From NCBI RefSeq assembly GCF_014224355.1, contig NZ_VNWP01000006.1:108527-172526 (forward strand): a stretch of 64,000 bases of DNA. The letters are read 5' to 3'. Each line of letters opens with the position of its first letter. Within the stretch, counting starts at the first letter, position 1. Made by a program: the position numbers and the translations under genes. This DNA comes from Synechococcus sp. BSA11S (GTDB lineage Bacteria; Cyanobacteriota; Cyanobacteriia; PCC-6307; Cyanobiaceae). Positions 36,341-45,500 of this stretch are shown in pieces. Below the pieces are notes generated by a model. That model searched no databases. It saw only the letters and a list, made by a program, of their open reading frames with translations, and was not told where the DNA came from.

Positions 36341-36366
36341 AGTGGCTATACGCAGACTATACCACT
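36341..36366 (-). promoter_or_regulatory. Probable mazEF operator/promoter palindrome
   Basis: Imperfect inverted repeat AGTGGCTATA ... TATACCACT with a 7-base centre, starting 9 bases upstream of the mazE ATG. On the minus strand it contains TATAGT and TATA elements suitable for a -10 box. This is the expected place for MazE/MazEF autorepression. Confidence 0.6.
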
Positions 36367-36428
36367 TGCTGGCTCGGCAGCCTGTGCCTCATCTCTCTAA
36401 CTTGTTATTAGAAGGGCCAAACAGCCGG

Positions 36429-36457
36429 TTGCGTGCTCGTATCCCTTGGGATACAAT
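36429..36457 (+). promoter_or_regulatory. Sigma70-type promoter of the HigBA-like pair
   Basis: A -35 box TTGCGT and a -10 box TACAAT are separated by exactly 17 bases. The predicted transcription start is about 36464, almost on the first codons of the toxin frame. This implies a very short or absent leader. Confidence 0.5.
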
Positions 36458-36462
36458 AGAGC

Positions 36463-36753
36463 ATACTTGAAATCCGGGAGGCGTCTGCCTATGCCGCATG
36501 GTTTTCTGCTTTACGTGACCGGACAGCCAAAGCTCGCATCGACATTCGGATCAGGCGTCTCTCCTTGGGCAGCCCAGGCGATGTCCGCCCTATAGGAGAG
36601 GGCATATCAGAGCTGCGTATTCATTACGGCCCAGGTTATCGGCTCTATTTCACAAAGCAAGGAGAAGCAGTAGTGATCCTTCTTGCCGGTGGGGACAAGA
36701 AATCTCAGGAGCAGGATATTCGTCTTGCCAAAGATCTTTCTCGCAATCTCTAG
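36463..36753 (+). CDS. RelE/HigB-type toxin (DUF891/type II addiction module killer) with no standard start codon
   Basis: Reading frame of about 96 residues: LEIREASAYAAWFSALRDR, RIDIRIRRLSLGSPGDVRP, ISELRIHYGPGYRLYF and VVILLAGGDKKSQEQDI. These are the standard blocks of the small HigB-like toxin family. The family start aligns with an ATA at 36463; the only in-frame start of a usual type is a TTG at 36565, which would remove the N-terminal third. The upstream stop is at 36457. It is followed at 10 bases by the antitoxin with a strong ribosome binding site, the usual toxin-first order of this family. Confidence 0.7.
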   Translation: MLEIREASAYAAWFSALRDRTAKARIDIRIRRLSLGSPGDVRPIGEGISELRIHYGPGYRLYFTKQGEAVVILLAGGDKKSQEQDIRLAKDLSRNL

Positions 36754-36762
36754 GAGGACTCA

Positions 36763-37071
36763 ATGACCAAAACCACCACGACTATCTGGGACCCGGCCGC
36801 ACACCTCTCCACTGCTGAGAATGTGGCCGCTTATCTGGAAGCTGCTCTTCAGGATGGAGATCCTCAGCTTATCGCCGCTGCACTAGGAGATATTGCTAGG
36901 GCCAAAGGTATGAGCCAAATCGCGCGTGAGGCAGGGCTCGGCAGAGAAAGCCTTTACAAATCCTTATCCTCTTCGGGTAACCCAGAACTGGCAACCATAT
37001 TGAAGGTTATCTCGGTGCTGGGATTGCAACTGCATGTCAGTACTGCTGACAGCTCGAAGATGGCTGTCTAA
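36763..37071 (+). CDS. Xre/HigA-like putative addiction module antidote
   Basis: 102 residues, starting MTKTTTTIWDPAAHLSTAEN. The C-terminal half is a helix-turn-helix (MSQIAREAGLGRESLYKSL) of the COG3636 antidote family. A textbook Shine-Dalgarno AGGAGG lies five bases ahead of the ATG. Its stop codon is inside GTCTAAC, the left box of the attC-like palindrome that follows. Confidence 0.9.
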   Translation: MTKTTTTIWDPAAHLSTAENVAAYLEAALQDGDPQLIAAALGDIARAKGMSQIAREAGLGRESLYKSLSSSGNPELATILKVISVLGLQLHVSTADSSKMAV

Positions 37072-37157
37072 CCACCCCCTTGAGTGGACAGGCCACCACC
37101 TACTCTCTGCCCAGCCACCACATACTCCTTGCCTGCCACTCAGGAGCAGCGTTATTG
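37066..37157 (+). repeat. attC-like palindrome at the end of the HigBA-like pair
   Basis: Left box GTCTAAC (37066-37072, perfect RYYYAAC) contains the antidote stop codon. The right box is GTTATTG (37151-37157, near GTTRRRY). Inner arms TGAGTGGACAGGC (37081-37093) and GCCTGCCACTCA (37131-37142) pair over 12 bases with one extrahelical A at 37088, and the loop is 37 bases. Boxes, size (92 bases), one-sided unpaired base and position right after a stop codon are the features of an integron attC site. Confidence 0.65.
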
Positions 37158-37166
37158 GATGGTTTC

Positions 37167-37306
37167 CGTGAACCACACCCCGAAGCATCTCCGTTCTGTG
37201 AACCACGCCGGTCCCTCCAGCGCCTCGGCTTCGAAAGCTTACGCCAGCTTCGAGTCTGTAGTGCTGCCCGGCAAGCTCAGGAGTGGTTCACGGACCCGTG
37301 AACCAC
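37167..37306. repeat. Cluster of GTGAACCAC repeats with a perfect hairpin
   Basis: CGTGAACCAC occurs at 37167-37176 and GTGAACCAC at 37198-37206. A perfect palindrome at 37283-37306 has arms GTGGTTCACG and CGTGAACCAC with a 4-base loop. The hairpin lies 13 bases after the integrase stop. It may be a 3'-end hairpin of that gene or a set of protein-binding or recombination half-sites. Confidence 0.6.
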
Positions 37307-37318
37307 TTGTTCGAATGG

Positions 37319-38290
37319 CTACACTACGTCTGCTGGGCTGAGTACCCCGAGAGGCCCGCGGTTGAGCACATGGGTATAGATCATGGTGGTGCTCACATCC
37401 TGATGACCCATCAGCTCCTGGATCGTTCGGATGTCCTGGCCACGCTCCAGTAGGTGGGTAGCAAAGGAGTGCCGAAACGTATGGCAGCTGTCTGCTTTGG
37501 TCACCCCAGACTCAGCAACCGCCCTCTTCACCGCCTTCTGCACCACGCTCGGATCGAGATGGTGGCGGCCCTGTGTTCCAGATGCTCGGTCGGGCCAACG
37601 GTTCTGCTGGGGAAACACCCATTACCAGGCCCATTCCCGCTCTGCATTCGGGTATTTCCTCGCCAACCCATAGGGCATCAGCACCCGACCCCAGCCTGCC
37701 GCCAGATCAGCTTGATGCAGCCTGCGCACCTTCAGCAGATGCTCCTGCAGCTCTGCCACCAGGCTCTGGGGCAGAAGAGTTCGCTGATCCTTGCCGCCTT
37801 TGCCATCGCGCACCGTCAGCTCCCGCCGCTCGAAGTCGAAATCCTTGACCCGCAGGCGCAGCGCTTCCATCAGTCGCAACCCACTGCCGTAGAGCAGCCC
37901 CACCACCAGCGCCGGCTCCCCAGCAAGCTGTGCTCGCACCGCTCGCACCTCTGCCTCACTGAGCACCACCGGCAACCGCCGCCGCGTTCGCGCCCGCACC
38001 ACACCCTCCAGCTCCAGATCCCGTTCCAGCAGCTCCCGGTAGAGAAACAATAGCGCTGCCAGTGCCTGGTTCTGGGTTGAGGCGCTCACCTGCAGCTCCA
38101 CCGCCAGGTGGTTCAGGAAAGCATTCACCTCCGCGCTTTCCATCTCCCGAGGGTGGCGCATCGCGTGAAAGCGCAGGAAACTCCGCAGCCACTGCTCGTA
38201 GGTTTTCACGGTACGGCGGGCGTAGCGGCGCACCTGTAATTCCTCCCGGTACCGCTGGATCAGGCCCGGTGGGCGCGAAGAGCTGGTCAT
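37319..38290 (-). pseudogene. intI: Integron integrase (IntI-type tyrosine recombinase) disrupted by one nonsense codon
   Basis: The frame gives a full-length IntI of about 323 residues except for a TAA at 37622-37624, inside the IntI-specific extra domain ([10 protein letters not shown], stop, WVFPQQNRW). IntI proteins normally have W-Q-W here, so a CAA to TAA change explains it. All catalytic residues remain: R in [11 protein letters not shown] in GKGGKDQRT, HxxR in [14 protein letters not shown] in MGHQDVST and Y in MIYTHV. The reading frame is otherwise intact on both sides, so the loss looks recent. Readthrough or a sequencing error would restore it. The cassettes lie on its 3' side, not the usual 5' side. 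Confidence 0.9.
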
Positions 38291-38360
38291 GGGCAGGGGA
38301 GATCGCCGCTCTCTGAGGATTCCCACCCACAACGCTTTCGAAATCAAATTGCCGGATCGC

Positions 38361-38588
38361 TCACGCCGACCCAGCTACAGCACGGGCCTGCTGCAGCCGT
38401 TGGGCATTCTCTCGGTAGGAGTAGTCGTTCCACACCTGATCGATGGCGGCCCGCAGTCGCAGCACCGACACCTGCTTCAAGGCCACCCCGTCGCTGCCGG
38501 CGCGGGTGATCGTGAGGGCGACGCGGGGCAGCAATTCCAGCTGAGGTGCAAACCACACCACTGGGGGGGCACCGGGCAGGGGCGGCAA
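38361..38588 (-). pseudogene. Remnant of a family 1 glycosyltransferase C-terminus
   Basis: About 75 codons. VVWFAPQLELLPRVALTITR matches the acceptor end of UDP-sugar glycosyltransferases of the MGT/zeaxanthin glucosyltransferase type (usual form APQLELLKRASLCITHAG). It then jumps to VSVLRLRAAIDQVW and SYRENAQRLQQARA, the usual last 30 residues. The roughly 40 residues with the sugar-nucleotide binding PSPG-like region are deleted, as is the whole N-terminal half. No function is expected. Confidence 0.65.
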
Positions 38589-38622
38589 GGCATCAGGCGT
38601 GCTGCCTCCGCCATGGTCTCGC

Positions 38623-40016
<1,394 letters not shown>

Positions 40017-40017
<1 letters not shown>

Positions 40018-40688
40018 CAGCCTGCGGGCACCACTTCGCTGTTGAGCTCATTGAAGCTGCGGGTGGCGCTGGTGCTGGCGCTGCCGGCGGGATTGAGCCC
40101 GGTGGCCTTGCTCAGGGCCGCACTGACGGCTTCACTGCTCACCTGGCCCTTGCCGTCGAAGACGACCCGGCCGGCCGGATCCAGCACCACCACCTGGGGG
40201 ATCAGCCCCTTCCAGTAGTGGGCTGGGTCACTCGTGCCCTGGTCGGGACGGTTCTGGAGCAGATCGGTGGTGAGCGGAATGATCTCGACGCGTCCACCCC
40301 ACAGCCGCTGCAGCTCCGAGACCACGGGGGCGAACTGCTTGCTGTCGGCGCTGTCGTCGAGATAGAAGATCAGCACCACCGGCCGGTGCTCGGCCATGGC
40401 CTGGGCCAGGCTGCTGCGCGGCGGCACCAGGGAGCCGTTGCCGGCGTAGAGGGAATAGATGTTGCCGTCGTAGCTGTTGGTGGTGAGGGCGGCCGCCACC
40501 GGCCAGGCCGGGGCCAGCCACAGCCAGGCGCCCACGATCAGACTGAGCAGGACTGGGTGCAGACAGGAGAGGAGCCTGGCTTGAAAGCCGAGGCGGGCAG
40601 GAACACGCAACCGAACACCAGGTGGGCTGGAGCCATTGTGACCCTCAGGGTCGGCTGATGCTTCGCCCCAGGCCCTGGAGGATCCCAC
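40017..40688 (-). CDS. Thioredoxin-like membrane protein lacking CxxC, possible photosystem I accumulation factor
   Basis: Up to 223 residues; the true start may be inside, because the first ~35 residues overlap DUF3685 and start with GTG. One membrane helix ([16 protein letters not shown]) is followed by a thioredoxin fold starting [19 protein letters not shown]. The active-site position reads [12 protein letters not shown], so the redox CxxC is missing. From memory, this matches cyanobacterial thioredoxin-like proteins needed for PSI accumulation (Slr1796 type), which I cannot verify. It overlaps fumC. Confidence 0.7.
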
Positions 40689-42339
40689 GCCCCACCAGGC
40701 CGATGGCGCGACCGATCACCTGGGTGAGCACCACCACGACCAGATCCCCGACGCGTTGCAGCAGGGCACGCAGCTGGGGTGCGAGGGCGTCTCTGGCCTC
40801 CAGAGCCAGGGTGACGCTCTGCTGCAGCCAGCCAAGCTGGCGCAGTTCCTCGTCGCGGGGTTCCGTGAGCAGCAGGGGGCGGATCGTGCCTCCTTCCTCC
40901 AGGCGGTAGAGCAGCCGCTGGCTCTCATAGAGCTGGACCGGCTTCTCGAACCACTCGCTCCAGCGCTGCTGGGCATTGAGTTGGTTGCGCAGGCGCTCCA
41001 GGCTTCGGGTGGCGATCAGCTCCTCCACCAGCAGGTAGCGGCGCAGTTCCGGCCAGTCGCCGCAGCTGGCGAGCACGTCGGCACTGATGCGCTCGGCGCT
41101 GCGGATCAACCAGTTGCTCACCAGGGCTTCGAGGTACAGAAGGGCCTGGGGTTCATCGGGGGCAAGCAGGCGGCCATCCACCAGCAGCGGCTGGGCGGAG
41201 AGCAGGGCCGCCAGCATCGGCTGGCTCGAGGGGAGTTCAGGGTCGTCGAGATCGAAGCTCCCCTCGCTGGTGAGCGTCTCGGCCACGGGCAGCAACGCGC
41301 CCTGCTGGGGCAACTGCACATAGGGGCCTGCCATCTGTCGCAGCGCCTGGCGGCGCAGGTTGGGCTGCAGGGTCTGCCACCTCTGCTGGAGGTCGTCGCC
41401 GCGCAGGTGCTCCTGACGCAGCTGGCGCAGCAGCTGATCCAGCTGGGTGAGCAAGGCCAGGAACAGATCCCTGCGCCGCTCGGGGCTGAGTCCCTCGAGG
41501 GCGAACAGCTCGCCACTGCCCTGGCGCAGGAGCTGACCCTGGCTGGCCTGGCCCAGCCGTTGATGGATCGCCTCCCATACGGCCACGGCGGTGCGCTGCC
41601 GCAGGGTGATGGCGGTGCTGCCGCTGCTGGGGGGGCGTGGTTCTCGGGCGGGGGCCTCCAGCTCCAGGGGCATTCCCGTGGCACCCCAGGCCATCGACAC
41701 CGGCCCCCAGAGCCAGATCACCAGCTGCCGGGCGGCGTGCAGCTCCCGCCGTCGACCTTCCAGGATCAGCTGCAGCAGCAGGTTGGTGGGGGGAGGGTCC
41801 AGCAGGCCGCGGCAGACCTCCAGCTCCCGATCGATCTGCTGGAGGCCACTGATCAACAGCCACTGGCCGATCCCCATCGTTCCAGCGCCCCAGGCACCCT
41901 CAGCCCTGGGGTTGGCCATGGTGTCGCTGCTATCGCCCACGGCCACCACCCTCCCGCCTCCCAGCAGGGTGGACACGGCGCCGAGAAGGGCTTCCGGCTC
42001 GGGCTGCTGCAGAAGACCGGCGGCCGGCAGCTGCAGCAGCCACTCAGGACTGCAGCCGGGCTGAGCAGGAAGCAGGAGAAGCAGAGGCGCCGGCAGCCAG
42101 CGCTGCTCCAGGCGCTGCAGTTCCAGCAGCAGGTTATCGGGATGAATCGGGGCTTCCAGGCTCCAGATCACCAGTTGAGGGGCGCCATCGAGCTCGGAGG
42201 GCTCGCTTGCCACCCGGCAGGGGGGGCTCGCCTCCTCCAGCAATCGTCTCAGCCCCTGACGCAGGAGGGGCTGGGCCAGCAGCAGCACCTGTGCACCCAG
42301 CTGCCCCCCTGGCCCCTGAGCGGGCAAAGGCTGAGTCAC
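40645..42339 (-). CDS. DUF3685 (Ycf55-like) protein with receiver-like N-terminus
   Basis: 564 residues. The first ~130 residues look like a response-regulator receiver fold (AQVLLLAQPLLRQGLRRLLEEA, LVIWSLEAP, LLLLPAQPG) but the phosphorylated Asp region is not convincing. The rest is the long, Gln/Leu-rich DUF3685 domain of cyanobacteria and plastids, with VNFDLD-like block GSFDLDDPELPSSQPML and the C-terminal [20 protein letters not shown]. Function unknown. Followed by the thioredoxin-like gene with a 44-base overlap. Confidence 0.8.
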   Translation of the reverse strand: MTQPLPAQGPGGQLGAQVLLLAQPLLRQGLRRLLEEASPPCRVASEPSELDGAPQLVIWSLEAPIHPDNLLLELQRLEQRWLPAPLLLLLPAQPGCSPEWLLQLPAAGLLQQPEPEALLGAVSTLLGGGRVVAVGDSSDTMANPRAEGAWGAGTMGIGQWLLISGLQQIDRELEVCRGLLDPPPTNLLLQLILEGRRRELHAARQLVIWLWGPVSMAWGATGMPLELEAPAREPRPPSSGSTAITLRQRTAVAVWEAIHQRLGQASQGQLLRQGSGELFALEGLSPERRRDLFLALLTQLDQLLRQLRQEHLRGDDLQQRWQTLQPNLRRQALRQMAGPYVQLPQQGALLPVAETLTSEGSFDLDDPELPSSQPMLAALLSAQPLLVDGRLLAPDEPQALLYLEALVSNWLIRSAERISADVLASCGDWPELRRYLLVEELIATRSLERLRNQLNAQQRWSEWFEKPVQLYESQRLLYRLEEGGTIRPLLLTEPRDEELRQLGWLQQSVTLALEARDALAPQLRALLQRVGDLVVVVLTQVIGRAIGLVGRGILQGLGRSISRP

Positions 42340-42406
42340 GCGCCGATCCTGTCCATGGGCTCAAGGTAACGAGAGCGGGCTTGAAACTCCAGGGGCCGGA
42401 ATTGGT

Positions 42407-42979
42407 TCAGCTGCGGCGACGCCCGTAAAGCTGCAGGGTGTACGACTCGATGCTGTAACCGGTGAGATCCTCGATCTGCTGCACCAGCTCCTGTGGCAAG
42501 ACCACGTCGAGGTCCTGAATGTCGCCGCTGTGCAGGCAGGTGAGGTGGCTGTGGGGATCGCTGCGATAGCCGTAAAGCCGACCGCTGGCACGGTCGAGGC
42601 ACTCGATCACACCGGCGGACTGGAGGGCTTCGAGATTCTGATAAACCGAGGTGTGGCCGATGTTGCGGCCCTGGGCATTGAGCCGCTCGAAGATGTCGCG
42701 GGCGCTGAGGTGACGACGGTCGCTCCAGAGCAGTTCCAGAACCATCCGCCGCTGGCGGCTCAGGCGCATGCCCAGGTCGCGGCAGCGCCGGAAGGCCTGG
42801 GAGACCGTGGCTCGCACATCAACCGGGGACGAATCCTGCCGGGAGCTGCCGTTGGCATCTGAGGAGTCTCCGGATCTCACCGGCACGTCTGTGGTGGTGA
42901 GGGCAACGGACACGGACCCGACTGAGGAATCATCACTGATCTCTATGTTACGGGCCTCGCCCAGCGTGATGGCTTCCAT
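42407..42979 (-). CDS. Fur-family transcriptional regulator
   Basis: 190 residues. An N-terminal Ser/Asp-rich extension of about 55 residues precedes the Fur winged helix (LSRQRRMVLELLWSDRRHLSARDIF-like block, then GHTSVYQNLEALQSAGVIE). The metal site is SDPHSHLTCLHSGDIQDLD. The second half lacks the CxxC zinc pairs of typical Fur/Zur proteins. It may be a PerR- or Fur-like sensor of another ligand. It lies downstream of hisA on the same strand, with a 45-base gap. Confidence 0.85.
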   Translation of the reverse strand: MEAITLGEARNIEISDDSSVGSVSVALTTTDVPVRSGDSSDANGSSRQDSSPVDVRATVSQAFRRCRDLGMRLSRQRRMVLELLWSDRRHLSARDIFERLNAQGRNIGHTSVYQNLEALQSAGVIECLDRASGRLYGYRSDPHSHLTCLHSGDIQDLDVVLPQELVQQIEDLTGYSIESYTLQLYGRRRS

Positions 42980-43024
42980 CGGGGGATGGCCCCGCTCCGA
43001 TCAGAGCTCAGCGCAGCCCTTCGA

Positions 43025-43786
43025 TCAGCAGACCGTCGCATCCAGGGGGTCCTGCAGCCGCGCGGATCCCACCGCCTGGAGGGCTTCGCCCAGGTCCACG
43101 CTGCCGTCGTAGAGAGCCCGGCCCACGATCACGCCCTCCACCCCAAGGGGTGCAAGGCTGAGCAGCGCCAGCAGGTCGGTGACCGAGCCCACGCCGCCCG
43201 AGGCGATCACCGGCAGGGAGCTGGCGTCCGCCATGGCCCGCAGGGCCTCCAGGTTGGGCCCGGCCAGGGTGCCGTCGGTGGCGATGTCGGTGCTGATGAT
43301 CGCCGCCACGCCGCTGCCCTCGAAGCTGGCGGCCAGTTCGGTGGCCATGGTGTGGCTCTCCTCGATCCAGCCTCGGGTGGCCACCTGGCCGTTCCGGGCG
43401 TCGATACCCACCACGATGCGGCCGGGGTGGCGCGCCGCCAGCTGCCGCACCAGCTCCGGCTGCTCGATCGCCACGGTGCCGAGGATCACCCGATCGAGCC
43501 CGCAGGCCAGCAGGTCGTCGGCCCGCTCCGTTGTGCGCACGCCGCCCCCGAGCTGCACGGGGATCGTGAGGGCGGCGGTGATGGCGCGCACCACGGCATC
43601 GTTCACGGGCAGGCCACTGCGGGCCCCGTCGAGGTCGACCAGGTGCAGTCGTTCGGCCCCCTGTTCCTGCCAGGAGAGTGCCTGGGCCACCGGATCATCG
43701 CTGAAGCGGGTGACCCGGTCGTAATCGCCCTGGTGCAGGCGCACGCACTGCCCGTCGAGCAGGTCGATGGCCGGGATGATCTGCAT
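43025..43786 (-). CDS. hisA: HisA: phosphoribosylformimino-AICAR phosphate isomerase
   Basis: 253 residues from MQIIPAIDLLDGQCVRLHQGDY. The TIM-barrel blocks LHLVDLDGA, VQLGGGVRTTE, VVGIDARNGQVAT and VIASGGVGS identify HisA, which isomerises ProFAR in histidine synthesis. The internal ATG at 43786 matches the family start. The same frame continues open upstream to 44095 through a Trp-rich domain with no stop, and no clear ribosome binding site precedes the internal ATG. The product may be a fusion. Confidence 0.95.
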   Translation of the reverse strand: MQIIPAIDLLDGQCVRLHQGDYDRVTRFSDDPVAQALSWQEQGAERLHLVDLDGARSGLPVNDAVVRAITAALTIPVQLGGGVRTTERADDLLACGLDRVILGTVAIEQPELVRQLAARHPGRIVVGIDARNGQVATRGWIEESHTMATELAASFEGSGVAAIISTDIATDGTLAGPNLEALRAMADASSLPVIASGGVGSVTDLLALLSLAPLGVEGVIVGRALYDGSVDLGEALQAVGSARLQDPLDATVC

Positions 43787-44095
43787 GGCGGCGAAGAGGA
43801 ACTGGCGCTGGGTTGTGTTCCATCTTCCCTGGCCGCTTTCGGGGAGGGTCTCCGTCTCAGGCTCGGGTTGCGGCAGTTGCTGCCAGCCCGGTAGCCAGTG
43901 CCGCTGGTCGCGCAGCTGCTTCAAGGGCACCACCAGCCGAAACGCTGGATCCAGCAGTGCCGAGAGCTCGATCGCCCGCTCACTACCGCGCCCCCGCGCT
44001 CCGAGCAGCCGGAAATGACGATGACCGCCGCTCTCGGAAAGGGCGGCGGCCTGGGCGGTCCAGTGGGGCGGCAGGCGCGGCTGACTCCTGCTCAC
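43787..44095 (-). CDS. TIGR02450-type Trp-rich domain, in frame with hisA
   Basis: About 103 residues, starting MSRSQPRLPPHWTAQ. The pattern W-T-A near the start, HFRLLGARG, then LSALLDPAFRLVVPLKQLRD and QRHWLPGWQQL matches the TIGR02450 Trp-rich family, normally a stand-alone small protein of unknown role. Here the frame runs without a stop into hisA. It overlaps the stop of the Coq4-like gene (ATGA). It ends in a Pro/Glu linker (LPQPEPETETLPESG) as expected for a joined domain. Confidence 0.7.
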
Positions 44096-44486
44096 AACCC
44101 CGGTGCGAGCGTCAGTCCATAGGGGGCGTGATCGGCCGGCTCGCGGATCCCCAGTTGCTCGCGCCAGTCCTGCACTGATCGCTCCCAGCCCTCTTCCCAG
44201 CGCGGCGCCGCCAGGCAGGAGGCGCTGCGGGCGATCGCCATGGCGTGGGCCAGGTCGGTGCTGAGCAGCACGCAGGCGGGAAAGCCGATCTGGCTGGCGG
44301 TGATCATCAGCACCCCGTTCTCGCCCACGGCCCCCTTCCGAAGACGGTCACCACGTGAAGAATGTCATGGGTGGTGCCGATCCGCTGGGTCAGCCAGCGC
44401 GCCTCGGTGTCGGGTTGCAGGGGGGGGATAGCGCTGATCCATTTGAGGTTGTTGAGCGAGCGCAGCAGCTCGGTCCTGCGGGGCAT
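44092..44486 (-). pseudogene. Coq4-like protein with a one-base frameshift
   Basis: The first part reads MPRRTELLRSLNNLKW to THDILHVVTVFG, then shifts frame. The second part reads GENGVLMITASQIGF to WREQLGIREPADHAPYGL. Adding one G to the G-run on the minus strand (C-run at 44331-44335) joins them and gives HDILH, then 11 residues, then E, which is exactly the Coq4 zinc motif HDxxHx11E. The restored protein has about 131 residues. Coq4 organises or decarboxylates quinone intermediates; the cyanobacterial form may work in plastoquinone synthesis. A sequencing error cannot be excluded. It overlaps the Trp-rich/hisA frame. Confidence 0.75.
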
Positions 44487-44573
44487 GGCCTCGCGGGCGA
44501 TCCAGCGCCTGCAGCATTGCAGCCGGGTCCGAGGCTGACGCCCCGGCCGCTTGAATGGCGCCCTCCCCGCTGA

Positions 44574-45500
44574 ATGGCCGTGAAGATCCTGGTGATGGGT
44601 GGAACCCGTTTCATCGGCAAGCCTCTGGTGGCGCAGTTGCTCGCCGCCGGCCACCAGCTCACCCTCTTCACCCGCGGCCGCCAGCCCCTGCCCGAGGGGG
44701 TTGAGCATCTTGCGGGCGACCGCAGCGACCCCGCCGGCCTTGAGCCGCTGTGCGGCCGCTCCTTCGACGTGATCATCGACAGCAGCGGCCGCAGCGGTGA
44801 CGACAGCCAGGCTGTGGTGGAGCGCACCGGAGCGCCGAGCTATCGCTTCGTGTACGTGAGCTCCGCTGGGGTCTACGCCGACAGCGAGCTCTGGCCCCTG
44901 GATGAGGACGCCGCCACCGACCCCGCCAGCCGGCACGCCGGCAAGCTCGACACCGAGGCATGGCTGCGGCAGCAGGCGATTCCATTCACCAGCTTCCGCC
45001 CCACCTACATCTACGGACCGGGCAACTACAACCCTGTGGAGAGCTGGTTCTTTGAGCGGATCGTCCACGGCCAGCCGGTGCCCCTGCCCGGCGATGGCAC
45101 CACCATCACCCAACTGGGCCATGTCAGCGATCTGGCCACGGCGATGGCCCGCTGCCTGGATGTGGAGGCCGCGGCCAACCGCATCTACAACTGCAGCGGC
45201 GCCCAGGGCGTCACCTTCCGGGGCCTGGTGGCCGCGGCGGCCAAGGCCTGCGGGGTCGATCCCGAGGCCGTGGAGATCCGCAGTTTCGATCCCTCTGGCC
45301 TCGAGAAGAAAGCCCGCAAGGCCTTTCCGCTGCGCCTGGCCCACTTCCTCACCGACATTCACCGCGTGCAGCGGGAGCTGGCCTGGTCACCCGCCTTCGA
45401 TCTCGAAGCCGGCCTGGCCGACAGTTATGCCAACGATTACGCCCTGCGCGGCCCCACCACGCCCGACTTCAGCTCCGATCAGGCTCTGTTCGCCGGCTGA
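44574..45500 (+). CDS. NAD-dependent epimerase/dehydratase-like protein, CSP41 type
   Basis: 308 residues. An extended-SDR Rossmann start VMGGTRFIGKPLV and the blocks VYVSSAGVYADSE and RPTYIYGPGNYNP-VESWFFERI are those of the CSP41/chloroplast stem-loop-binding family, which bind and cleave RNA in plastids. The canonical YxxxK catalytic pair is not evident (SSAGVYADS, then HAGKLDTE), as in that family. It is divergent from the Coq4-like gene and overlaps pgsA tail to tail by 32 bases. Confidence 0.88.
   Translation: MAVKILVMGGTRFIGKPLVAQLLAAGHQLTLFTRGRQPLPEGVEHLAGDRSDPAGLEPLCGRSFDVIIDSSGRSGDDSQAVVERTGAPSYRFVYVSSAGVYADSELWPLDEDAATDPASRHAGKLDTEAWLRQQAIPFTSFRPTYIYGPGNYNPVESWFFERIVHGQPVPLPGDGTTITQLGHVSDLATAMARCLDVEAAANRIYNCSGAQGVTFRGLVAAAAKACGVDPEAVEIRSFDPSGLEKKARKAFPLRLAHFLTDIHRVQRELAWSPAFDLEAGLADSYANDYALRGPTTPDFSSDQALFAG

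Noticed and set aside
36395..36410. CTCTAAC and GTTATTA only two bases apart, possible attC or attI remnant
   Set aside because: Too close together to form an attC stem. Kept only as a possible left boundary (GTTATTA) of the HigBA-like cassette.
44487..45362. Minus-strand open frame extending the Coq4-like gene upstream
   Set aside because: It is antisense to the CSP41-like gene and has no homology there. Only the part below 44486 is Coq4-like.
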